This document shows, piece by piece, positions 54,127 to 62,284 of a stretch of 64,000 nt of DNA; position 1 is the stretch's first letter; each line of letters begins with the position of its first letter. The position numbers and the translations under genes are program-made. Below the pieces are notes generated by a model that saw only the letters and a program-made list of their open reading frames with translations, made no database searches and was not told the DNA's origin. The DNA is taken from positions 1 through 64,000 of the forward strand of contig QAYY01000010.1 of assembly GCA_003054665.1 (NCBI GenBank), given 5' to 3'. The stretch is from Opitutaceae bacterium EW11. Lineage in GTDB: Bacteria > Verrucomicrobiota > Verrucomicrobiia > Opitutales > Opitutaceae.

Positions 54127-57100
54127 TCAGGCCATGGCCTCGTTGAGCGCCGCGATCTGCGCCGGCGTCAGGCTGGCGAGCTGGGTGGACGTAAACGCGC
54201 TCGCCTGCGTCGGTTTCAACGACTCGAGTTCCGTCGTCGTGAGCGCGGCCAGCGCGGTGGTCGACAGCGCGCCGATCGTCGTCGTGGTGATCTCGCTGAG
54301 CTGCGTCGGCGTGAGGGAACCGAGCTGGGCGGCGGTGAGCGATCCCAGCTGCGTTGCGGAAAGAGCGGCAATCTGCGACGCGCCGAGCACCCCGAATTGC
54401 GTGGCCGGCATGTGCGCGAGCTGCGTGCCGGTGAGGCTCGAAACCTGGGTGGCGGTGAGCCAGCCCACCTGCGTCGTCGACCAGGCGTCCAATTGCCCGA
54501 GCGAGAGCGAACGCAGCTGCATCCGCGAAAGTCCGCCGATCTGAGCGGACGACAACGCCGCGACCTGCGTGGTGGCAAGATCCTCGATCTGCGAGGGCGA
54601 AAGGGCGTTGACCTCCGTCGCGGTCAGCCCCGCGAGTTGAGTGAGGGTCATGGCCCGCAACTCCGTCTCGGTCAGTCCCTGCACGCCCGTGGCGGACAGC
54701 AGGCCCAGCTGCGTTGGCGTGAGCACCGCAAACTGCGCCGGAGTCAGCGCGCCGACCTGGGCCGCGGTCAGGCCGCGGAACTCCGTCGAGGTGAGGAGCG
54801 AAATCTGCGCGGTGGTCAGCGAAGCGATCTGGGAGGTGGAAAGACCCGCGATGCCGGAAGCGGAGAGGCTGACGAACTGGGTCGTGCTCAGGGCGGAGAA
54901 CTGAGTCGGCGTCAGCCCGGCTACCGCGCTGGAGGAAAGCGCCGACATCTGCGTGCTGCCGAGAGCGCGCAGCTGGCTCGTCGACAGGGATGCGACCTGC
55001 GCCGCCGTCAGGCCCGAGGCGCCCGCGGCCGACAACGCGGCGAGCTGGGTCGCGCTCAGGGCCGAGAGTTGCGCCGTCGTCAGCGCCCCCACCCCGGTGG
55101 AAAGCAATCCTCCGATTTCGGTCGTCGTGAGGCAGGACAGCTGGGTCGCGGTCAACCAGCCGAGCTGGGCGGTGGTGAGCGCACCCATCTGCGTCGAGGA
55201 GAGCGCCGAAAGCTGACGCGTCGTCAGAGCGGCCATCTCGGCCGAGGTCAGGCCGGCGACGCCGGTGACGGAGAAGCCGGAGAGCTGCGTCGCGGTCAGT
55301 TTCGCGAGTTGGGCCGTGGAGAAGGATGCGACCTGGTCCGCGCGCAAACCGCCGAGCGCCGCGGCGCTGAGGCCGGCCAGCTGCGTCGTCGTCAGCGCAC
55401 CGATTTCGGTCGTCGTGAGTGCCTGGATACCCGTGCTCGTCAAGCCATGCAGCTGCGTGCTCGAGAGCGCCGCAAGCTGCGCCGTGGTGAGAGCCTGCAC
55501 CTGCGCCGCGGTCAACCCGCCCACCTGCGTCGAGGCCAGCGCGGCGAACTGGGTCGTCGGCAGCGACGCCAGCTGAGTCGCGCTCAAGCCGGCGATGGCC
55601 GAGGTCGACAGCGCGGCAAACTGCGCCGCGGTCAGGGCCGACAACTGCGCGGTGGAGAAACCGGCGACCTGCGTCGAGGTGAGTCCCCGGATCTCCGTGG
55701 TCGTCAGCACCCCGAGCTGGGCCGGCGAGAAGGCGTCGAGTTGCGCGTCCGTCAGGCTGCCAAACTGCGCGGGAGTCAGCGCCGCCAGCTGCCGCGTGCT
55801 GAGCGCCGCGATCTCCGCCGGCGTCAGGCCGCTGATCGCCGTGGTGCTCAACGCGGCGATGAACGTGGTGCTCAGCGCGTTCAGCTGGGTCGGACTCATC
55901 GCCCCGATCTGTTCCGCGGTGAGTCCGGCGATTCCCGTCGCAACCAGCGCCGCAAACTGGGTGGTCGCGAGCGCCTGGATTTGCGCCGTGGTTAGGGCGC
56001 CCACGCCGGTGCTCGAGAGCCCCCGGAGCTGCGTGCTCGAGAGCAAAGCGACCTGCGCCGCCGAGAGGTCCGACACCTGGGTTGCCGTGAGGGCCGTCAT
56101 TTCCGTCGCGGTCAGGGCCTTGAACTGCGCCGTCGACAGGGCGCCGAGCTGCGTGGCGGTCAGGCTCGAAATCGCCACCGACGAAAACGCGGCGATCTGC
56201 GTCGGAGTGAAGGCGCCGAGCTGCGTGGAAGTGAGCGCCGATGCCTGCGTATCCTGCAGGCCGGCCAGCTCCGTGGCGGTCAACAAGCCGAGCTGCGTCG
56301 TGCTCAACGCCTGGAGTTGCTCCGTGGCGAGCGCTCCGAATTGCGCCGAGGTCAGGGCCGCCAGCTGGCGGTTCGAAAGTCCGGCCAGCTGCGTCTCGGT
56401 CAGGCCGGCGATCCCGGTCGTGCTGAGGCTCGCAATCTGCGCGGTGCTCAGCGCCGACAACTGCGCGGCGGTGAGGGCGCCGACGGCGGTGGTCTCCAGC
56501 GCCGCCAGCTCCGTGGCCGTGAGCGCGCCTAGTTGCGCGGAACTCAAGGCGCCCACCTGGGCGACACTCAGAGCGGCCACCTGGGTTGCGGAGAGGCTTC
56601 GGATCTGCGTCGTGCCGAAAGCGGCGATCTGCCCGGGCGAGAGGGCTTCGAACTGCTCGAGGCTCAGGCTCCCGATCTGCGCGGGAGTCAGCGCGGCGAT
56701 TTGCGTCGATGCGAGGGCGGCAATGCGCGTGGTCGAGAAGCCGGCGATGCCGACCACCGACAGTCCGGCGAGCTGGGTGGTGGAAAGCGCCGCCAGCTGC
56801 GTGTCCGCGAGCGCCTCGACCTGCGTCTCCGTCATCCCGCCGATCTGCGTCGCGGAGAGAGCGGCAAGCTGCGCAGCGGTGAGCGAGCCGATCTGCGTCT
56901 CCGTCAAGCGTCCGAGCTGCGTGTACGTGATCCCGGCCAGCTGCGTCGTGGTCAGCGCGGCGATATCAGGCGCGCTGAGTCCGCCGATCGCGTCCGACGA
57001 AAGTGCGGCGAGCTGCTTGGCGGAAAGAACACCGACCTGGCCGGTGCTCAACGCCCCCAGTTGCGTATCCACCAAGCTCGCCAACTGCCCGCCGGTGAGG

Positions 57101-60100
57101 GCCGCCAGCTGTGTCGTCGAGAGTGACGAGATTCCCGTCTCGTCGAGGCCGTCGAGCGCCGTGGTGGAAAGCGCCGCGATCTGTTTGCCCGAGAGCGCGG
57201 CCAGCTGGCCCTGGGTGAACTTCGAAAGCTGCGCGTCGGAGAACCCGCCGATCTCCGTGGTGGTCAGGGCCGATATCTGCGTCGAGGTCAGCGCGGCGAC
57301 CTGCTCGGCGGCAAGCGAGCCGATCTGCGCGGCGGTCAACGAAGCGATCTGCCGGGTGGAAAACGCGGCCAGCCGCTGCGGCGTCAGGCCCGCGAGGGCG
57401 TCGGCGGAAAGCGCCGCCAGCTGAGTGCTCGAAAGCACGCCCAGCTGCGTAGTCGCAAGCGACGCCACCTGGGCGGAGCTGAGTCCGTTGATCTCGGTCG
57501 AGGTCAGCGAACCGAACTGGGTCCCGCTGAGCGCGGAAAGCTGCGACGCGGAGAGTTCGCCAATCTGGCTGGCGGTGAAGCCGCGAAGCTGGGTCGTGGT
57601 CATCCCGGCGAGCTGCGCGCCGGTGAGCCCCGCCAGCTGACTCGCGCTCAGCCCTCGGAGCGACGTGGCGCTCAGGGCGCGAGTCTGGGTCGAGGAGAGA
57701 GCGGCCAGCATGGTGGGCGAAAAACCGGCGATGGCCGTGGCCGAAAGGGCCGCCAGCTGCGTGGCTGAGAGGGCGGCGACTTGCGCGGCGGAGAGCGCGG
57801 AAAGCTGCGTATCCACCATTCCACTCACCTCCGCGGAGGTGAGCACGGAGAGCTGCGCGGCGCTGAGAGCGGCCACCTGCGACGTCGAAAGCGCCCCGAA
57901 TTGCGAGGCGGTGAACGCCGCCAGCTGCGTGGTCGACAACGCGGCCATCTCGGCCGCCGTGAGGCCGCCGAGCGCCGAGGTTGAAAGCGACACCAGCTGC
58001 GTTTTGTTCAGCACTCCGAGCTGCGCCGCGGACAGCGCGGAAACGTCCTCCGCCGAGAGTCCCGCGAGCTGGCGCGCGGTGAGCGCCGCCACCTGACGGG
58101 TCGAAAGCCCGGAAATCTGCGTGCTCGAGAGCGCATCGATCTGCGTGCCGGTGAAGCCCTGAACCTGGCTCGAACTCAACGCCGCCAGCTGGGCAGGGCT
58201 GAGGATACCGAGCGCGGCGGCGGGCAGCGCGCCCAACTGCGTCGGCGTGAGCGCGGCAAACTGCGTCGGAAGCAACCCGGCGAGCTGCGTCTCGGTGAGG
58301 CTGCCGAGGCTGGAAGATGCAAGCGAAGCGAGTTGGGTGTTGCTCAGGGCAGCGAGCTGCGCCGGGGAGAGTCCGCCGATCGCGGTGCCGGAGAGGCCTT
58401 TCAGTTGTGTCGACGTCAGGCTGCTCATCTGCGCCGTCGAAAGCAGCGCCAGCTGGGCGGCCGAGAGGCCGGCGAGTTCGGCCGGCGTCAGCGCGCGCAA
58501 CTGCGTACTCGTCAGCGAAGAAATCTGCGTCTCGGTCAGGCCGCCGACGGCCGTGCTGGACAGCGCCGCCCACTGCGTCGTCGTCAGGGCGGCAAACTGG
58601 CTCGGCGAGAGCCCGGCGAGCGCCGTGCCGGTGAGGCCCTTGAGCTGCGTCGGCCCGAGCGCCGCCAGTTGGGTCGAATTCAAAACCGCCCATTGCGTGT
58701 CGGCCAACGCTCCGACCGCTCCGCTCGATAGTCCTTTGATCTGGGTGGAGCTGAGCGCCGCCAGCTGCGTCGTGGACATTCCCGCGATGGCATCGGTGGT
58801 GAGCGCGGCCAGCTGCGTCGACGTCAGCGCGGCAAGCGAGGTCACCGTCAGTTCGCCGAGATCGGTGCTCGTCAGCCCGGCCAGCTGCGCGCCTGTGAGC
58901 GCCGCCAGCTGCCGCGTTCCGAGGCTGGCGATCTGCGTCGCCGAGAGTTCGCTCACCGCCGCGGCGCTGAGGGCACGGAGCTGCGTCGTGCCGAGACTGC
59001 CGAGTTGGGTGACTCCGAGTCCCGCCACGACCGTGGCGGAGAGCGCACCGAGCTGCGTCGCCGCCAGGCCCTTCAGCTGGGTCGTGGTGAGCGAGCCGAG
59101 TTGCGTGGCATTCAGACTGGCGACGGCGGCGCTCGAGAGTGAACCGATCTGAGTCGAGGAAAGCGCCGCGAGTTGGTCGGTCGTGAGCTGGGCGAGTTCG
59201 GTCCCGGTGAGACCGCGAAGCTGCGTGGCGGTAAACGTCGAGAGCTGGGTCGTCGTCAGAGCCGCGAGCTGGGTGTCGCTGAACGCACCGATCGCCGCGC
59301 TGCTCAGCCCGCGAAGCTGGGTGCTCGTGAGACCGGCGAGTTGCGTTGTCGTCAGGCCAAGGAGTCCCGCCGCAGTGAGTCCGGAGAGTTGCGTCGAAGT
59401 CAGGGCCGCCAGCTGCGCCGCGGTGAGTTCGCTGGCATCGGTGCTCGTGAGCCCTCCGATCTGCGCGACGGAAAACGCTTTCAACTGCGTTTCGGACAAC
59501 GCGGCCAGCTGCGTCGAGGTCAGCGCGCTGACCGCCGCGGAGCTGAGTCCGCGAAGCTGGGTGCTCGTCAGGGAGGCCAGCTGCGCGGAGCCAAGCGCAC
59601 TGACGAACGTCGCCGAAAGCGCCCCCATTTCGGTGCTGGTGAGACCGCGAAGCTGGGTCGTGGTCAACGCCGCCAGCTGCGTCTCGCTCATTCCCTGGAT
59701 CTGGGCGACCGAGAGCGCCGCCAGCTGCGTGCCGGTGAGAGCGGCCAGCTGGGTCGTAGTGAGAGCGTTGACGGCCGTGGCGGAAAGACCGCGAAGCTGC
59801 GCGGCGGAGAGAGCGGCGAGCTGCGGGCCGGAAAGCACGGCGAGTTGCGTATCCGCGAGAGCGGAAATCCCGGCGCTGGTGAGTCCTTTCAGCTGCGTCG
59901 TCGTGAGTGCCGAAACCTGCTCGGACGAAAGCGTCCCAATCTGAGCCGCGGTGAGCGCCCCCAATTGAGTCGAGGTGAGGCTCCCCAGCTGCGTGGACGT
60001 GAATGCATTGAACTGCTCTTCCGTGAACCCTTTCACCGCAGCCGGCGAAAGCGCCGCCAGTTGCGTCTTCGAGAGGGCGGACAGCTGCGCGACGCTCAGT

Positions 60101-61608
60101 CCAGCGATGCCGGTGGCGCTCAAGCCGGCCAGTTGCGTGGCGCTCAGGACGGAAAGCTCGGTGGTGGTCAACGCCCCCGCCGCCGTTGCGGACAGCGCCG
60201 CCAGCTCCGTGGCGGTGAGCGCCTTCACCTGCGCCGTGGACAGGCTCGCAATCTGGTCTTCGCTCAGCGCCCGAATCTGGACCGCGGAAAGCGCGGCGAT
60301 CTGCGCGGTGGTCAGGGCGGCCAGCTGCGAGGAGCTGAAGTTGGACAGCGCCGAAGCGGTCAGCCCGCGCACCTGGGTGCTGTTGAGCGAGGCGAGCTGG
60401 GCGGTCGAGAGCGACGCGAGCTGGGCGTCGCTCAGCGCGGAAACCTCCGTCGCCGTGAAACCTTTGAGCTGCGTCGTGGTGAGGGAGCTCACTTGCGCAG
60501 GGGAAAGGTATCCGATCTGCCCGACCGTCAGGGCGCCGAGCTGGGTCGACGTGAGCGTGCCGAGCTGGGTGACGGTGAGCGAGGCAAGCTGCTCCTCGGT
60601 CAGGCCCTTCACCGCAGCCACTGGAAGCGCCTTCAGTTGCGCGGTCGAAAGAGCCGCAAGTTGGGTGGCGCTCAATTCCGAAAGGCCCGTGCTGGTGAAG
60701 CTGGCGAGCTGGGTGGTGGTCAACGCGGCGAGCGCGGTGCCGGTCAGCGCTCCGATCGCGGTCGACGTCAAGGAGCCCAGCTCCCCGCCCGTGAGTGTCT
60801 TCAGCTGACTCGTGCTCAGTCCGGCGAGCTGGGTTTCGCTCAGGCCCTTCAACTGGGCCGCGGTGAGCGCCTCGAACTGCGTCGTGGTCAACGCGCCGAG
60901 TTGCGTCTCCGTCAGGAGCGAGACTTCCGTGCTGGTCAGCCCCCTGATCTGAGTCGCGGTCAACGCGGCGAGTTGGGAGGTGGAAAGCGTGGCAAGCTGC
61001 GTCTCCGCGAAGGCGGCGATCTGGGCGGCGCCGAAACCCTTCACCTGCGTCGTGCTGAGAGCGGCCAACCGGTCGGTCGAAAGCTGCCCGATCTGAGCCG
61101 GGCTCAGCATCCCGAGCTGGCTGGAGCCGAGCGCGGCCCATTGCGCCGGCGTGAGCGCATCCATCTGGTCGGCGGTGAGGCCGCGAATCTGGTTCGTCTG
61201 CAGCGACGCGATCTGCGTCGGGGTGAGCGAGGCGACCTGGGTGGTCGTCAGTTCGCCGATGTCGGAACTCGAGAGGCCGCGCAGCTGGGTCGTCGTCAGG
61301 CTGGCGATTTCGCTGGTGGTAAACGTTTCCATCTGCGCGCCGCTCAGCATCGAGAGCTGGCTCGCGCTGAAGACCACGATCTCCGTCGCCGACAGCGCCT
61401 CCACCTGGGTCGTATCCAAAGCTTCGATCTGCGTCCGCGTGAGCGCGGCGAGCTCGGTCTTGGTCAGGGCCGCGATCTGCGTGGTGGTCAGCGAGGCGAT
61501 TTCGGAGGCAAGAAGGGACGAGAACTCCTTCGCGGTCAGGCTCCGCAGGGCCGTGGTCGAAAGGTCCGAGACCGATTGGGTGGTGGAGGAAAAGATGGAC
61601 GAGATCAC
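54127..61608 (-). CDS. Giant octapeptide-repeat protein
   Basis: The protein is 2493 residues from a GTG at 61608. Residues 1-2488 fall into 311 octads without any break in register, followed by NEAMA. The consensus is [ST]-x-[TAS]-Q-[ILV]-x-[AG]-[LF], with examples TTTQIAAL, STTQLAAL and TPAQIAAL. Ser/Thr at position 1 and Gln/Glu at position 4 form a helix-capping-like pattern (Pro is common at 2), with hydrophobic residues at 5 and 8. Octads lacking Gln recur every 3-4 octads. There is no signal peptide, membrane helix, Cys pair or catalytic motif, and only one Cys was noticed. Ser and Thr make up roughly a quarter or more of the residues. It is probably a solenoid or fibrous structural/surface protein. 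Export route and start codon are uncertain. Confidence 0.9.
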   Translation of the reverse strand: MISSIFSSTTQSVSDLSTTALRSLTAKEFSSLLASEIASLTTTQIAALTKTELAALTRTQIEALDTTQVEALSATEIVVFSASQLSMLSGAQMETFTTSEIASLTTTQLRGLSSSDIGELTTTQVASLTPTQIASLQTNQIRGLTADQMDALTPAQWAALGSSQLGMLSPAQIGQLSTDRLAALSTTQVKGFGAAQIAAFAETQLATLSTSQLAALTATQIRGLTSTEVSLLTETQLGALTTTQFEALTAAQLKGLSETQLAGLSTSQLKTLTGGELGSLTSTAIGALTGTALAALTTTQLASFTSTGLSELSATQLAALSTAQLKALPVAAVKGLTEEQLASLTVTQLGTLTSTQLGALTVGQIGYLSPAQVSSLTTTQLKGFTATEVSALSDAQLASLSTAQLASLNSTQVRGLTASALSNFSSSQLAALTTAQIAALSAVQIRALSEDQIASLSTAQVKALTATELAALSATAAGALTTTELSVLSATQLAGLSATGIAGLSVAQLSALSKTQLAALSPAAVKGFTEEQFNAFTSTQLGSLTSTQLGALTAAQIGTLSSEQVSALTTTQLKGLTSAGISALADTQLAVLSGPQLAALSAAQLRGLSATAVNALTTTQLAALTGTQLAALSVAQIQGMSETQLAALTTTQLRGLTSTEMGALSATFVSALGSAQLASLTSTQLRGLSSAAVSALTSTQLAALSETQLKAFSVAQIGGLTSTDASELTAAQLAALTSTQLSGLTAAGLLGLTTTQLAGLTSTQLRGLSSAAIGAFSDTQLAALTTTQLSTFTATQLRGLTGTELAQLTTDQLAALSSTQIGSLSSAAVASLNATQLGSLTTTQLKGLAATQLGALSATVVAGLGVTQLGSLGTTQLRALSAAAVSELSATQIASLGTRQLAALTGAQLAGLTSTDLGELTVTSLAALTSTQLAALTTDAIAGMSTTQLAALSSTQIKGLSSGAVGALADTQWAVLNSTQLAALGPTQLKGLTGTALAGLSPSQFAALTTTQWAALSSTAVGGLTETQISSLTSTQLRALTPAELAGLSAAQLALLSTAQMSSLTSTQLKGLSGTAIGGLSPAQLAALSNTQLASLASSSLGSLTETQLAGLLPTQFAALTPTQLGALPAAALGILSPAQLAALSSSQVQGFTGTQIDALSSTQISGLSTRQVAALTARQLAGLSAEDVSALSAAQLGVLNKTQLVSLSTSALGGLTAAEMAALSTTQLAAFTASQFGALSTSQVAALSAAQLSVLTSAEVSGMVDTQLSALSAAQVAALSATQLAALSATAIAGFSPTMLAALSSTQTRALSATSLRGLSASQLAGLTGAQLAGMTTTQLRGFTASQIGELSASQLSALSGTQFGSLTSTEINGLSSAQVASLATTQLGVLSSTQLAALSADALAGLTPQRLAAFSTRQIASLTAAQIGSLAAEQVAALTSTQISALTTTEIGGFSDAQLSKFTQGQLAALSGKQIAALSTTALDGLDETGISSLSTTQLAALTGGQLASLVDTQLGALSTGQVGVLSAKQLAALSSDAIGGLSAPDIAALTTTQLAGITYTQLGRLTETQIGSLTAAQLAALSATQIGGMTETQVEALADTQLAALSTTQLAGLSVVGIAGFSTTRIAALASTQIAALTPAQIGSLSLEQFEALSPGQIAAFGTTQIRSLSATQVAALSVAQVGALSSAQLGALTATELAALETTAVGALTAAQLSALSTAQIASLSTTGIAGLTETQLAGLSNRQLAALTSAQFGALATEQLQALSTTQLGLLTATELAGLQDTQASALTSTQLGAFTPTQIAAFSSVAISSLTATQLGALSTAQFKALTATEMTALTATQVSDLSAAQVALLSSTQLRGLSSTGVGALTTAQIQALATTQFAALVATGIAGLTAEQIGAMSPTQLNALSTTFIAALSTTAISGLTPAEIAALSTRQLAALTPAQFGSLTDAQLDAFSPAQLGVLTTTEIRGLTSTQVAGFSTAQLSALTAAQFAALSTSAIAGLSATQLASLPTTQFAALASTQVGGLTAAQVQALTTAQLAALSSTQLHGLTSTGIQALTTTEIGALTTTQLAGLSAAALGGLRADQVASFSTAQLAKLTATQLSGFSVTGVAGLTSAEMAALTTRQLSALSSTQMGALTTAQLGWLTATQLSCLTTTEIGGLLSTGVGALTTAQLSALSATQLAALSAAGASGLTAAQVASLSTSQLRALGSTQMSALSSSAVAGLTPTQFSALSTTQFVSLSASGIAGLSTSQIASLTTAQISLLTSTEFRGLTAAQVGALTPAQFAVLTPTQLGLLSATGVQGLTETELRAMTLTQLAGLTATEVNALSPSQIEDLATTQVAALSSAQIGGLSRMQLRSLSLGQLDAWSTTQVGWLTATQVSSLTGTQLAHMPATQFGVLGASQIAALSATQLGSLTAAQLGSLTPTQLSEITTTTIGALSTTALAALTTTELESLKPTQASAFTSTQLASLTPAQIAALNEAMA
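54127..61608 (-). repeat. 24-bp/8-residue tandem repeat array
   Basis: About 310 copies of a 24-bp unit encode the octads of the giant protein. Codon choice varies between copies and no long identical block was seen, so the array is old or actively diversified at synonymous sites while the octad register is kept. Long ORFs on the opposite strand here are by-products of the periodicity. Confidence 0.9.
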
Positions 61609-62284
61609 CGCGGGAAGGGATTGACCGGCTCGGAGACACGCGCGGCGTCCGGCTTACCCTGGCGACGTGGTTTGGCTGATACACGCCGCCACCCTTCGGC
61701 TGGACGCGGGGGCACCTTGCTCGGGGAAACAGGCGTGACCGTGCTTCCGCTCCCCCGTCGGTCAACCGAATTGGGATGAGCCCGGCTTTGTCGTGGACGA
61801 ATCCCTACAAACGCATTTTGGGCGTTCAGCGACGCGGGATCCACCGTTGCCGCGGCAGGGTCCCGGTCCCGAGCGAAGCGCCGGACTCCCTCCCCCAGTT
61901 CAAGCCTACCGCCGGTGTGTGTCTGTAGTCTACGGGGTGATACTGCGGAGAATCAGCGTTTCTACTGATTGCGCTGGGGCACGCCCGCCGAACCGTGAAA
62001 GCCGGTTGCATCGACGCCGCCAGCCGCTGGCTTTACGGCCGCCCGGATGGCTCCAAACGCACCGGTCTGGCGCCAAAACACGGTAAACGCATTCAGTCTG
62101 CGGCAGCCAGCCGCCGGCCTGGCGAACGCGTCCGGAAACACTGGTCAAGTATATGTAATATATACGTGTCTGCTCATATATCGACTTGAGCAATTTCCCG
62201 CGCTCCGTTCCCCTCCGCACATCCAGCCTCGCTCGTTCTCTCCCTGCTTTCTTCAACGCAGACACCCCCCTCGGAGACCAAACT
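61609..62284. promoter_or_regulatory. Divergent region between the repeat protein and the multihaem cytochrome
   Basis: This is a 676-bp gene-free region. Short frames cross it, but none is convincing. It should hold the promoters of both flanking genes. A striking AT-rich patch with an imperfect inverted repeat is at 62146-62188. Confidence 0.45.
62146..62188. promoter_or_regulatory. AT-rich imperfect inverted repeat, possible operator or promoter
   Basis: CAAGTATATG at 62146-62155 and CATATATCGACTTG at 62175-62188 are related as an imperfect inverted repeat (CAAGT...ACTTG outer, ATATG...CATAT inner) around an AT-rich centre. It lies about 100 bp upstream of the cytochrome ATG in otherwise GC-rich DNA, so it could be a regulator-binding site or promoter element. 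Confidence 0.4.

Noticed and set aside
56966-61765. 1599-codon minus-strand frame in another register of the repeat
   Set aside because: Its composition (Arg, Ala, Asp, His) is that of a frame-shifted repeat and it has no structure; the octad frame is the coding one.
59173-61779. 868-codon plus-strand open frame opposite the repeat gene
   Set aside because: It is a by-product of the 24-bp periodicity (Arg/Gly/Leu-rich RRGQ-type repeat). The minus-strand frame has the regular hydrophobic octads and a coherent protein.
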